Positions 11,491 to 20,068 of a stretch of DNA of 64,000 nucleotides are shown here, piece by piece. Source of the stretch: Rohdeia sp041398665 (lineage in GTDB: Bacteria > Planctomycetota > UBA1135 > GCA-002686595). Location: contig JAWKUH010000005.1 of assembly GCA_041398665.1 (NCBI GenBank), positions 170,379 through 234,378 on the forward strand. Direction: 5' to 3'. The first letter of the stretch is position 1; every line of letters begins with the position of its first letter. A program made the translations under genes and the position numbers. The notes beneath the pieces are model-generated. The model was not told where the DNA came from. It saw only the letters and a list, made by a program, of their open reading frames with translations, and did not search any database.

Positions 11491-13143
11491 ATGGCCATCC
11501 AGGTCGAGACACCGGCACAGGTCGCCGAGATCTCCACCATCTTCCGTCGCCGGAAGTGGTGGTTCCTCGTGCCCGTGCTGTTCGCGTTCGGCGTCGGCGC
11601 ACTCGCGACGGTGCTGCTGCCCGAACAGTACGAGGTCGAGACGCAGGTCAAGCTGTTCGACATCGAGTACTCGCGCGAGGACTTCTGGCGCTCGAAGGGC
11701 AGCACCGGCGCGTTCCTCCGGAGCGCCGAGAACGCCGAGTACGAGATCAAGGAGCCCTCGCGACTGCACGGGCTGCTCGACGAGCTGGGGTTCACGGACT
11801 TCCAGGAGCTCGACTTCCGCGACCGTCAGGACTACGTCGAGAAGGTCCGCGACAACATCGACGTCAAGGTCCTCCCGAAGGCCAAGGACGTCGGGCCGAC
11901 GTACTTCGAGCTGTCCTTCAAGGACGTGGACGGCGAACGCGCGGAGCGCTTCCTCCGCGCACTCACCGAGCGCTGGGTCGTGGAACAGTTCGAGGGCTAC
12001 AAGGAGGATCTCGGCAACAACCTGAGCGCCGAGCGCGACATCCAGGCCGGCATCGAGATCGCGCTCAAGGCAGCCAACGAGGAGTTCCAGGACAAGATCG
12101 CGAAGAACGTGTTCCCGCACGAGGCTTCGCGCCGCAACCGGCCGAACGAGGACGGTGACGCGCTCTACGACCGGCTCCAGAACTACGAGAACAAGATCAA
12201 GGAGCTCGAGATCGACCTCGAGCTCCTCGCCGTCGAACGACAGGAGAAGCTCGACGAGATCGACGGGATCGACCCCTACACGTACGAGTCGACGACGACC
12301 GAGGCCTCCGCGCCGCGCGACGACACGAGCCTCCCGCTGCTGCTGACGAGCCTCGACCGGGCGCAGAGCGAGCTCGCGAAGTGGAGGCCGGGCTCGGCCA
12401 GCTACCAGCGGATCAAGCAGCAGGTCCAGGAGCTCGAGTCCAAGATCGCCGCCCGGACCGGGACGCCCGACGGGACCGGGACACCGGAGACACGACGCAC
12501 GGTCAAGAACCCCGAGCTGGCCGACAAGCAGGAGGAGCTCGCCGACATCGATCGGCGCATCGCACTCGAGGAGCGCCAGCTCGAACTCCTGCGCGAGAAC
12601 TACTCGGCCGACCGTCGTGCCTACGTCGACCGCACGGCCGCGGCGCACGAGGTGCAGGAGCTCGAGAAGAAGATCTCGAACCTCGAGGCCGACCTGAAGG
12701 TCCACGCCGAGACGATCAGCCAGTTCGAGCGCGACCTCCAGTACCTCGCCTCGCAGGGCCCGAGCTACGAGGTCACCAAGGAGCCGCTCGCACCCGAGAA
12801 GCCGTCCGAGCCGAACGTCCCCCTCGTCATGGTCGGCTCGTTCCTGATCGGCGCCGTCCTCGGGACCGCGCTGCTGCTCGGGCGCGAGTACGTCGTCCCC
12901 GGCTTCCGGATCTCCGCGGACGCCGCGTCGAACCTCACGGTCCCGATCCTCGGGATCGTCTCGCGCGTGACGACGCGCCGCCAGCGCGCGTCGGAGCGCG
13001 TCCTCGCCACCGTGACCGCGGCGTCGACGCTCCTGTTCCTCGCGATGGTGGCCTGGTTCCTGTGGGCCTGGAACACGCGCCAGGAACTGCTCGGGACCGA
13101 CCTCACGGAGTTCATCGAGGGCATCCAGTACTCGCTGCGCTGA
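11491..13143 (+). CDS. Wzz-type polysaccharide chain-length determinant
   Basis: Inner-membrane polysaccharide co-polymerase of 550 residues. A transmembrane helix near residues 25-45 follows an RRRKWW basic patch. A long periplasmic region rich in Glu/Lys/Leu heptads forms coiled coils, roughly residues 150-420. Two further hydrophobic segments lie near residues 445-470 and 505-530. There is no Walker A motif after them, so this is a chain-length regulator without a tyrosine-kinase domain, and no separate BY-kinase gene is present in the window. It sits between the Wza-like exporter and the ligase, as expected for a Wzx/Wzy-style or XrtA-type system. Confidence 0.82.
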   Translation: MAIQVETPAQVAEISTIFRRRKWWFLVPVLFAFGVGALATVLLPEQYEVETQVKLFDIEYSREDFWRSKGSTGAFLRSAENAEYEIKEPSRLHGLLDELGFTDFQELDFRDRQDYVEKVRDNIDVKVLPKAKDVGPTYFELSFKDVDGERAERFLRALTERWVVEQFEGYKEDLGNNLSAERDIQAGIEIALKAANEEFQDKIAKNVFPHEASRRNRPNEDGDALYDRLQNYENKIKELEIDLELLAVERQEKLDEIDGIDPYTYESTTTEASAPRDDTSLPLLLTSLDRAQSELAKWRPGSASYQRIKQQVQELESKIAARTGTPDGTGTPETRRTVKNPELADKQEELADIDRRIALEERQLELLRENYSADRRAYVDRTAAAHEVQELEKKISNLEADLKVHAETISQFERDLQYLASQGPSYEVTKEPLAPEKPSEPNVPLVMVGSFLIGAVLGTALLLGREYVVPGFRISADAASNLTVPILGIVSRVTTRRQRASERVLATVTAASTLLFLAMVAWFLWAWNTRQELLGTDLTEFIEGIQYSLR

Positions 13144-13153
13144 CGGCGCCGAC

Positions 13154-13172
13154 CCGTCGCCGCACGCGACGG
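13154..13172. other. small hairpin between the wzz-like and ligase genes
   Basis: The arms CCGTCGC and GCGACGG surround a 5-nt loop in the 63-bp gap. The stem is short (7 bp) and there is no U tract, so this is a weak call. Confidence 0.25.
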
Positions 13173-13206
13173 CGGCTCTCGGCACCGCGACGCGGGACCA
13201 CGCGCC

Positions 13207-14589
13207 ATGCGCGACCTGATCTTCACCTTCGCGCTGCTCTCGCTGCTGCCGGTGAGCTTTCTCCGCCCGTACATCGGGATGGTGGTCTTCTCGTGGCTCG
13301 CGTACATGCGCCCCCAGGACCTCACCTGGGGTTTCGCGAAGGGCGGCCGCTGGTCCTTCTACGTCGCGATCGTGATGTTCCTCGGCTACCTGGTGCAGAA
13401 GCGCCGGGGGCCGTTGTTCGTTTCCGACCCGCGCTGCTACGTCTTCGTCGCGCTGACGCTGCTCGTCGGAGCGGGCGTGCTGTTCAACCCGATCGAGAAG
13501 GCCGACGTCCAGATCGGTCGCTACGTCGAGTTCGTCAAGATCGTCGCGATCGGCCTCTTCACGACCGGCGTCGTCCGGAACCGCGAGCAATTGCGCCTGC
13601 TCGTCTGGGTGATCGCGCTCTCCTTCGGGTTCTACGGCGTCAAGAACGGCATCTGGGGCATCGCGACGCTCGCGCAGAAGCCGATCCTCCGCGGCCCCGG
13701 CGGACTGATGCTCGACAACAACGACTTCTCGTTGGCGTTGTCGATGGCGATCCCGATGCTGTGGTGCATCGGGACGGCCGAGAAGCGGCTCGTGCTGCGC
13801 CGCGCCTTCCTCGTGTGCGTGCCGCTCACGATGCTGACGGTGCTCATGACGCACTCACGGGGCGGTCTGCTCGCGATGTGCGCGGGGCTCGGCGTCCTCG
13901 TCTGGCGATCGCGGCACCGGATGACGGCGGTCGCGCTGACCCTGCTCGCGATCCCCGTCGCCGTCGTGCTCATGCCCGGCGACATGCGCGAGCGCTTCGC
14001 ATCGATCGCCGACTACGAGAACGACGGGTCGGCGCACGCGCGCTTCCGGTCCTGGGGAGCGGCGATCCGGATGGCGGCCGACAACCCGTGGATCGGGGTC
14101 GGCATGTACGGCTTCCGGAGTCGCTACCTCGACTACCAGCCCGAACCGACACCCTCGGAGCTCGGCGGGAAGGACATCTTCGTCGCCCACAACTCGTACC
14201 TCCAGATCTGGGCGGAGTGCGGCACGCCGGCGTTGCTGCTGTACCTCTCGCTGATCGCAGCCTCGCTCGTCACGGTGTGGCGGGTGAGGAAGGAGGCTCG
14301 GCGGCACTTCCGTGCCAGCTGGATCATCGACTACGCGACGATGTTCGAGGCGTCGATCGCGGCGTTCATCATCGGCTCGGCGTTCCTCAACCGAGCCCAC
14401 TTCGACCTCTTCTACCACTGGGTCGCGATCATCCTGATCTTCGGTCGGATGGCGCACTCGGACCTCGAGGACCCGATCCGTCACCCCTTGAAGCCCGGCC
14501 AGGAGGGACCCGTCGTCGAGGTCACGCCGCGGGCGATGGGGCGGGCCTCGTCGCTCGGCCGAAGACCCTCGTTCGCCCGAGGGAGTTGA
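13207..14589 (+). CDS. O-antigen ligase family protein, exosortase-associated O-glycosylation-ligase type
   Basis: Multi-pass membrane protein of 460 residues. The N-terminus (MRDLIFTFALLSLLPVSFLRPY, then a SWLAYMRPQDLTWGFA segment) closely follows the pattern of the putative O-glycosylation ligases found in exosortase-A loci. The Wzy_C-like core contains THSRGGLLAM, then a periplasmic loop with NPWIGVGMYGF and AHNSYLQIWAECG, then late helices. It likely transfers or polymerises undecaprenyl-linked glycan at the outer face of the inner membrane. No separate Wzy or Wzx flippase was found. The asparagine-synthase-like gene follows after 3 nt. Family type is from memory of conserved motifs; exact substrate unknown. 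Confidence 0.85.
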   Translation: MRDLIFTFALLSLLPVSFLRPYIGMVVFSWLAYMRPQDLTWGFAKGGRWSFYVAIVMFLGYLVQKRRGPLFVSDPRCYVFVALTLLVGAGVLFNPIEKADVQIGRYVEFVKIVAIGLFTTGVVRNREQLRLLVWVIALSFGFYGVKNGIWGIATLAQKPILRGPGGLMLDNNDFSLALSMAIPMLWCIGTAEKRLVLRRAFLVCVPLTMLTVLMTHSRGGLLAMCAGLGVLVWRSRHRMTAVALTLLAIPVAVVLMPGDMRERFASIADYENDGSAHARFRSWGAAIRMAADNPWIGVGMYGFRSRYLDYQPEPTPSELGGKDIFVAHNSYLQIWAECGTPALLLYLSLIAASLVTVWRVRKEARRHFRASWIIDYATMFEASIAAFIIGSAFLNRAHFDLFYHWVAIILIFGRMAHSDLEDPIRHPLKPGQEGPVVEVTPRAMGRASSLGRRPSFARGS

Positions 14590-14592
14590 CGC

Positions 14593-16488
14593 ATGTGCGG
14601 CTTCCTGGGAGTCGCCGTCCCGGTCGGAGCGAAGCTCCCCGAGGATACGGCCCTCGTCGCGGCGCGCGACACGCTCTTCCACCGCGGTCCGGACGACGGA
14701 CGGATCGCGCGCGGGCGCGGTGGAGCCATCGCCTTCAGGCGACTCTCGATCGTCGACCTCGACGGCGGGGCGCAACCGTTCGTGCTGGAGGACGGCGCGC
14801 TCCTCTCGTGCACGAACGGCGAGATCTACAACCACACGAGCGTGCGCGCCGAGCTCGAGGCGCAGGGCGTCCGGTTCCGTTCGCACTCCGACTGCGAGGT
14901 CGTGCCGCACCTCGTCGCGCGCGGCGTGCGCGACTTCCCGACGCGACTCCTCGGCATGTTCGCGTCCTGCGCGATCGACGCGCGCAGCGGACGGACCCGC
15001 CTCCTGCTCGCCCGCGACCGGCTCGGCATCAAGCCGCTCCACTTCGCGCTGGAGGGCGGCGCGCTGTGGTTCGCGTCGGAGCCCAAGGCGTTGCTCGCGA
15101 TGGGGGTGGGGCGGAGGCGCCTGCGCGGCGCGGCGCTCGTCGACTTCCTGGCGCACGGTTACGTCGGCGGTGACGACACGGCGTTCGAGGGCATCCGTCG
15201 ACTTCCGCCGGGGACGCTGCTCGAGTGGGAGGAGGGCTGGAGCGAGCCGCGGCTCACACGCTACTGGCGTCCACCCGTCGCACCGCGCGAGGAGCACGTC
15301 CCGGGCGAACGCATCCTCGAGCTGCTCGACGACGCGGTCGGGATCCGGTTGATGGCGGACGTCCCGCTCGGCGCGTTCCTCTCCGGCGGCATCGACTCGA
15401 CGGCGGTCGTCGACGCCATGACGCGACGCTCCAAGGACCCGATCGTCGCGTGCTCCGTCGGCTTCAGGGAGCGGAGCCACGACGAGCTCGACACGGCGCG
15501 CCGCACGGCGCAGCGCCTCGGGCTCGTGCACCACACGAGTGTGCTCGAAGCCGAACCGGCCGGGCGCCTCGACGAACTCGCCTGGTTCTTCGACGAGCCG
15601 CACGCCGACCCCTCGAACGTGCCGACGCTGCTCGTCTCGCGGGCCGCGCGCGAGCACGTCACGGTCGCGCTCTCCGGCGACGGCGGCGACGAGATCTTCG
15701 CGGGCTACCGACGCTACGTGCACGACGTGGCGGAGAACAGACTGCGCCGCGGCGTCGGAGCGCCGGGCCGCGCGCTCGCGCGCGCACTCGGCTCGATCTA
15801 TCCGAAGCTCGACCGCGCGCCGCGCTTCCTGCGCGCGAAGACGTTCCTCACCAACCTCGGCGACGACCCGGCGCGCGCCTACCACCGCAGCGTGAGCCAG
15901 CTCACGCTCGACGAGGTGCGCGACGTCCTCGCGCCCGACGCGCGCGCCGCGCTCGCGCAGCACGACCCGTTCGACCGCTTCGCCCGCGCCTACGGCGAGC
16001 CCGAGACCGACGACGCGCTCTTCCGTGCGCAGTACGCGGACTTCGCGACGCAACTCCCCGAGCAGATCCTCACGAAGGTCGATCGGGCATCGATGGGGGT
16101 CGGGCTCGAGGTGCGCGTGCCGATCCTCGACCACCGCATGGTCGAGCTCGGGCTCGCGCTCCCCGCGGGCGACAAGGTGCGCGGCGGGCGCGGCAAGCAC
16201 GCCTTCCGCGAGGCGCTGCGTCCGCGCGTGCCGTCCGACGTGCTCGACGGCAGGAAGCGCGGCTTCGACACGCCGCTGCGCGCGTGGCTGCGCGGTCCGT
16301 TGGCCGAGGTCGCGCGCGCCGCGGTGGAGGAGGTGCCCGCCGCCTGGTTCGACCGCGCGGCGCTGCGCGCCCGGCTCGCCGAGCACGCGAGCGGCGCGCG
16401 CGACCGCAGCCGACTCCTGTGGAGCGTGATCGTGCTCTCGCACTGGCGCCGGGTGCACCGCGTCGAGGAGGATGTCCTGCTCACGTGA
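14593..16488 (+). CDS. asparagine-synthase-like amidotransferase of a polysaccharide locus
   Basis: A 631-residue class-II glutamine amidotransferase fused to an asparagine-synthetase domain. Cys2 is the glutaminase nucleophile (MCGFLG). FHRGPDDG and NGEIYNH are present. The C-terminal PP-loop SGGIDSTAVVDAM starts near residue 264. SGDGGDEIFAGYRRY and the conserved Asp/Arg positions of the synthetase domain are intact. Within an exopolysaccharide operon such proteins usually amidate a sugar carboxylate or similar group rather than make asparagine. This fits the uronic-acid-derived sugars encoded upstream, but the acceptor is unknown. Its stop overlaps the next GTG start by 3 nt. Confidence 0.87.
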   Translation: MCGFLGVAVPVGAKLPEDTALVAARDTLFHRGPDDGRIARGRGGAIAFRRLSIVDLDGGAQPFVLEDGALLSCTNGEIYNHTSVRAELEAQGVRFRSHSDCEVVPHLVARGVRDFPTRLLGMFASCAIDARSGRTRLLLARDRLGIKPLHFALEGGALWFASEPKALLAMGVGRRRLRGAALVDFLAHGYVGGDDTAFEGIRRLPPGTLLEWEEGWSEPRLTRYWRPPVAPREEHVPGERILELLDDAVGIRLMADVPLGAFLSGGIDSTAVVDAMTRRSKDPIVACSVGFRERSHDELDTARRTAQRLGLVHHTSVLEAEPAGRLDELAWFFDEPHADPSNVPTLLVSRAAREHVTVALSGDGGDEIFAGYRRYVHDVAENRLRRGVGAPGRALARALGSIYPKLDRAPRFLRAKTFLTNLGDDPARAYHRSVSQLTLDEVRDVLAPDARAALAQHDPFDRFARAYGEPETDDALFRAQYADFATQLPEQILTKVDRASMGVGLEVRVPILDHRMVELGLALPAGDKVRGGRGKHAFREALRPRVPSDVLDGRKRGFDTPLRAWLRGPLAEVARAAVEEVPAAWFDRAALRARLAEHASGARDRSRLLWSVIVLSHWRRVHRVEEDVLLT

Positions 16489-17648
16489 AGATCTGCGTCC
16501 TCACCAGCCTGTTCCCGAGCCCGCCGCGTCCGCGCGAGGGCATCTTCGCGCAGGTCCGCTGGAGCGGCATGGCCGCGCGCGGACACCGCGTGCACGTGCT
16601 GCAACCGGTTCCGCACGCGCCGCGGCCCTTCGCCTCCGGGGAGCGCGCGGACTTCCGCGCCATGCCGACCTTCGAGGTGGTCGCCGGCCTCGAGGTCTAC
16701 CGCCCGCGCTACGTGCACCTGCCGCGCTGGCCGCGCGGGAACGCCGAGCGCTTCGCGCGCACGGCGGTGCGCGGACTCAAGCACTTCGGCAGCGTCGACG
16801 TCGTCGTCATGGACTACGCCTGGCCGGCCGCCGTCGCGGCGAGCGGCGTGCGCGAACTCGGCGTCCCGTGCGTCGTCAACGGCCGCGGGAGCGACGTCCT
16901 CCAGGTGGCGGGCGAAGCAGGACTCGGCGACGAGCTCGCAGCCGCGCTGCGCGCCGCCGGCAACTGGACCGCGGTCTCGGCCGACCTCGTCGGTCGGATG
17001 GACGAACTCGCCGGCGAACCGGGCCGCGGCGTGCTGATCCCGAACGGCGTCGACGCGGAACGCTTCGCTCCCGGCGACCGGTCCGCCGCGCGCGCCCACC
17101 TCGGACTTCCGGCCGACGGCGAGCTCGTCCTCGCCGTCGGGCACCTGATCCCGCGCAAGGATCCGCTCCTCGCACTGCGCGCGTTCGCGCTCGGCGCACC
17201 GTCGACCGCGCGCTTCGTGCTGCTCGGGCGCGGTCCGCTCGCCGCGGAGGTGCTGGAGCTCGCCGCGACGCTCGGCGTCGCCGACCGTGTCGAGCTGCGC
17301 GGCGAGGTCGACCCCCTGGACCTCTCGGACTGGTACCGAGCCGCGGACGTCCTGCTCCTCACGAGCAACCGCGAGGGTCGGCCGAACGTCGTCCTCGAGG
17401 CGCTCGCGAGCGGACTGCCCGTGGTCGCGACGCGAGCCGGCGGCACCGCCGAGCTGCTGGCCGGTCTCCCGGAGTGCCTCGTCGACGAACGCGAGCCCGG
17501 CGCCGTCGCGGGCGCGCTGCGAGCCGTGCTCGAACACGCGCCGGACCGCGACCGACTCCGTTCCGCCGTGCACGACCTCACGTGGGACGCCTGCCTCGAC
17601 CGACTGGAGAGGTACCTCGCGGACGTGATCGCCGCTCCGCGCCGGTAG
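16485..17648 (+). CDS. GT4-family glycosyltransferase
   Basis: A 387-residue GT-B retaining glycosyltransferase. The N-terminal domain begins KICVLTSLFPSPPRPREGIF. The C-terminal nucleotide-sugar domain has VLIPNGVDAERF, HLIPRKDP, a glycine-rich LLGRGPL segment and the ExxG/A-type donor motif region NREGRPNVVLEALASGLPVVAT. The GTG at 16485 overlaps the amidotransferase stop, indicating translational coupling. It probably adds a sugar to the lipid-linked repeat unit; donor and linkage cannot be told. Confidence 0.87.
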   Translation: MKICVLTSLFPSPPRPREGIFAQVRWSGMAARGHRVHVLQPVPHAPRPFASGERADFRAMPTFEVVAGLEVYRPRYVHLPRWPRGNAERFARTAVRGLKHFGSVDVVVMDYAWPAAVAASGVRELGVPCVVNGRGSDVLQVAGEAGLGDELAAALRAAGNWTAVSADLVGRMDELAGEPGRGVLIPNGVDAERFAPGDRSAARAHLGLPADGELVLAVGHLIPRKDPLLALRAFALGAPSTARFVLLGRGPLAAEVLELAATLGVADRVELRGEVDPLDLSDWYRAADVLLLTSNREGRPNVVLEALASGLPVVATRAGGTAELLAGLPECLVDEREPGAVAGALRAVLEHAPDRDRLRSAVHDLTWDACLDRLERYLADVIAAPRR

Positions 17649-17653
17649 GTCCC

Positions 17654-18850
17654 GTGATCCCGCGCATCCTCTACCACCACCGCACCGCGGCCGAGGACGG
17701 ACAGGCCGTCCACATCCGCTCGATGCTGCGAGCCTTCGCCGCGGAGGGTGCCGAGGTCCAGGAGGTCGGACTCGTGAAGCGATCCGTCGACGCGCCGCCC
17801 CGCGCCTCGCAGGAGGAGGACGGGAAGGGCGGCTTCGGCCTGATGGAGCTGCTCCCGCGCTTCCTGCGCGAGACCGCGGAGTACGCCTACACGGGGCTCG
17901 CGCGCAGCCGCGTCCTCGCCGTCGGGCGGAGCTTCCGCCCGCACTTCGTCTACGAGCGCTACGCCTTCGGCAACGCGGGCGGTCTCGCCGCGGCGAAGCG
18001 TCTGCGCGTTCCGTTCTTCCTCGAGGTGAACTCGCCGCTCGTGGACGAGCTCGCGCGCACGCGCGGTTTGTCGTTCCCGAGGCTCGCGCGCCGCGTCGAG
18101 CGACACGTCCTCGCCGGCTCGGACCGCGTGTGCGCCGTCACCGGCGTCCTGCGCGACCTCCTCGTCGAGCTCGGCGCGGTGCGCGAGCGCATCTTCGTGA
18201 CGCCGAACGGTGTCGACGTCGAGCTCTACGCCGACCCTACCGACGCGGAGGCGAGAGGCGCCGCACGACGCGACCTCGGGATCGCGGAGCTCGACGACGG
18301 TGCCGTCGTGCTGGGTTTCGTCGGCTACTACCGCAGCTGGCACCGCCTCGAACTCGTGCTGCGGGCGATGGCCGAGCCGGAGCTCTCTCGCGCACACCTC
18401 GTCCTCGTCGGCGAGGGTCCGGCGCGCGCCGAGCTCGAGGCCGAGTCGGAGCGGCTGCAGCTCGACGCGCGCGTGCACTTCGTCGGCCCCCGTCGCCACG
18501 ACGAGGTCCCGCGCCTGCTCGCCGCGTTCGACGTCGGGCTCGTGCCCGCCATCAACGCCTACGCCTCGCCGCTCAAGCTGCACGAGTACATGGCGGCCGG
18601 GCTGCCGACGGTCGCACCGGACCAACCCAACCTGCGCGAGGTGCTCGTGCACGAGCGCGAGTCGCTGCTCTTCCCACCGGGCGACGAACGCGCGCTGTCG
18701 GAGTCGCTCCGCCGCCTCGTCCGGGACGGAGAATTGCGCACGCGACTCGGCACGGAGGCGCGGCGCCGGATCGACGCACAGGGACTGACGTGGCGCGCGA
18801 ACGCGCGGCGCGTCCTCGAGGAGGCCGCCTCGGCGGGAGCCTTCGCATGA
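17654..18850 (+). CDS. GT4-family glycosyltransferase
   Basis: A 398-residue GT-B glycosyltransferase starting with GTG at 17654. The N-terminal domain has a HHRTAAEDGQAVHI segment and a loop FVYERYAFGNAGG. The C-terminal domain shows VTPNGVDVELY, GFVGYYRSWH, LVGEGPARAELE and the donor-binding SPLKLHEYMAAGLPTVAPD. It differs clearly from the previous glycosyltransferase, so they likely add different residues. It lies 5 nt after it and overlaps the deacetylase ATG by 4 nt. Confidence 0.85.
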   Translation: MIPRILYHHRTAAEDGQAVHIRSMLRAFAAEGAEVQEVGLVKRSVDAPPRASQEEDGKGGFGLMELLPRFLRETAEYAYTGLARSRVLAVGRSFRPHFVYERYAFGNAGGLAAAKRLRVPFFLEVNSPLVDELARTRGLSFPRLARRVERHVLAGSDRVCAVTGVLRDLLVELGAVRERIFVTPNGVDVELYADPTDAEARGAARRDLGIAELDDGAVVLGFVGYYRSWHRLELVLRAMAEPELSRAHLVLVGEGPARAELEAESERLQLDARVHFVGPRRHDEVPRLLAAFDVGLVPAINAYASPLKLHEYMAAGLPTVAPDQPNLREVLVHERESLLFPPGDERALSESLRRLVRDGELRTRLGTEARRRIDAQGLTWRANARRVLEEAASAGAFA

Positions 18851-19692
18851 GCGAGCGACTGCACGCGCTCTCCTTCGACGTGGAGGAGTTCTTCCAGGTC
18901 GCGAACCTGCGCGGTCACTACTCGCGCGAGGACTGGGAGCGCACGGGTTCGCGCATCGACGTCGGCATGGACGCGATCCTCGCGCTCCTCGCACGGCGCG
19001 GCGCCTCGGCGACGTTCTTCTTCCTGGGCTGGGTCGCCGAGCGCCGGCCCGACCTCGTCGCGCGCTGCATCGAGGCGGGGCACGAGGTGCAGAGCCACGG
19101 CTACGAACACACCTTCCTCGGCGACCTCGGTCCGGAGGGACTCGAGCGCGACCTCGCGCGCACGGAGGAGGCGCTCGTCGCCGCCGGTGCGCCGCGACCC
19201 ACCGGCTTCCGCGCCTCGACGTTCACGTTGACGCGCGAGACGTTCTGGGCGACCGAGATCCTCGCCGAGCGCGGCTACGTCTACGACTCGAGCATCCATC
19301 CGATCACGCACCCCACCTACGGCATCGCGGACTTCGAGCCCTACGTGTCGCGCATCGAGACGCGCGCGGGTTCGTTGGTCGAGTTCCCGGTGTCGACGGT
19401 GCGCGCGCTCGGCCGCAACCTGCCGATGGGGGGCGGCGGCTACTTCCGGCTCCTGCCCGGAGCGGTGACGCGCGCCGCCGTTCGTCACCTCGAGAGGAAG
19501 GGGCGTTCCGCCAACCTCTACCTGCACCCCTGGGAGTTCGATCCCGGGCAGCCGCGCGTCGACGCGTCCTTCACGAAGCGCTTCCGGCACTACCTCGCGC
19601 TCGACCGCACCCTCGCGCGCCTCGAGGCGCTCCTCGCGCGGCACCGCTTCGGTGGGCTGCGGGCGGTGCTCGAGGCGGAGGGCTGGCTCTGA
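18847..19692 (+). CDS. polysaccharide deacetylase, XrtA-locus type
   Basis: A NodB-homology carbohydrate deacetylase of 281 residues. It begins LSFDVEEFFQV with the metal-binding Asp. TFFFLGWVAERRPDLV is followed by the metal-binding His pair in HEVQSHGYEH, the catalytic FRASTFT segment and LYLHPWEFDPGQ. The DVEEFFQV start and the long C-terminal extension (a DUF3473-like region with HPWE and a KRF..Y segment) match the deacetylases of exosortase-associated polysaccharide loci. It likely removes N-acetyl groups from the glycan. Last gene of the plus-strand locus; the convergent gap after it is full of hairpins that may end transcription. Confidence 0.9.
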   Translation: MSERLHALSFDVEEFFQVANLRGHYSREDWERTGSRIDVGMDAILALLARRGASATFFFLGWVAERRPDLVARCIEAGHEVQSHGYEHTFLGDLGPEGLERDLARTEEALVAAGAPRPTGFRASTFTLTRETFWATEILAERGYVYDSSIHPITHPTYGIADFEPYVSRIETRAGSLVEFPVSTVRALGRNLPMGGGGYFRLLPGAVTRAAVRHLERKGRSANLYLHPWEFDPGQPRVDASFTKRFRHYLALDRTLARLEALLARHRFGGLRAVLEAEGWL

Positions 19693-20068
19693 GGGCGAGC
19701 CGTTCCGCGCGCCGCGCGGGGGAGCACAGCGCGCCGCTTCGCGCCGCGCGGGGGGAACGCGCACGCGACTTTCGGTCGCGTGGGGAGAACACAGCGTGGC
19801 CCTTCGGGCCACGCGACTCGAAACACGAAGAACGCGAAGAACCGGAGCCGCCTTCGGCGGCGGACCACACGGAAGGGACGCAGGGACCGCGGGGCGCGAC
19901 GCGCCTGCGGTCCCTGCGTTCCACCCGCGGAGCGGCGCCTTCGTGCTCTTCGTGGTCCTTCTGCCGGTTCCCTCGTGTTTCCTGCGTGGATCGGCGCCGA
20001 AGGCGCCGAGCGCAGCACCTCGATCCTTGGGCCGCGTCGGAAGGCGCTCGGTCGAACGGCGCGCGGAC
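19693..20068. repeat. convergent-gap repeat island 1
   Basis: This 376-bp gap between two convergent genes contains no credible gene. It holds a stack of short hairpins: a GCGCGG...CGCCGCTTCGCGCC unit (19714-19745) shared with the island at 58.5 kb, an ACGCGAC/GTCGCGT hairpin near 19763, and a CGTGGCCC/GGGCCACG hairpin near 19795. These are followed by the larger element at 19819-20010, and the island includes the palindrome GGCGCCGAAGGCGCC (19993-20007). The hairpins could act as bidirectional terminators for the deacetylase and the repeat protein. Confidence 0.75.
19819..20010 (+). repeat. dispersed element E1, copy 1
   Basis: About 190 bp built from CGAAACACGAAGAACG-type and TCTTCGTGGTCC-type tracts flanking a GCCGCCTTCGGCGGC hairpin, ending with GGCGCCGAAGGCGCC. 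Positions 19819-19842 are an exact reverse complement of 32250-32273. The rest aligns in the same inverted order with the second copy, with small gaps. It lacks an open reading frame with family features, so it is a small non-coding mobile or structural repeat. Confidence 0.75.

Noticed and set aside
10450..13854. 1134-codon minus-strand open frame across the export genes
   Set aside because: Composition (Arg/His/Asp/Val) is that of an antisense shadow; the plus strand encodes clear Wza, Wzz and ligase proteins.
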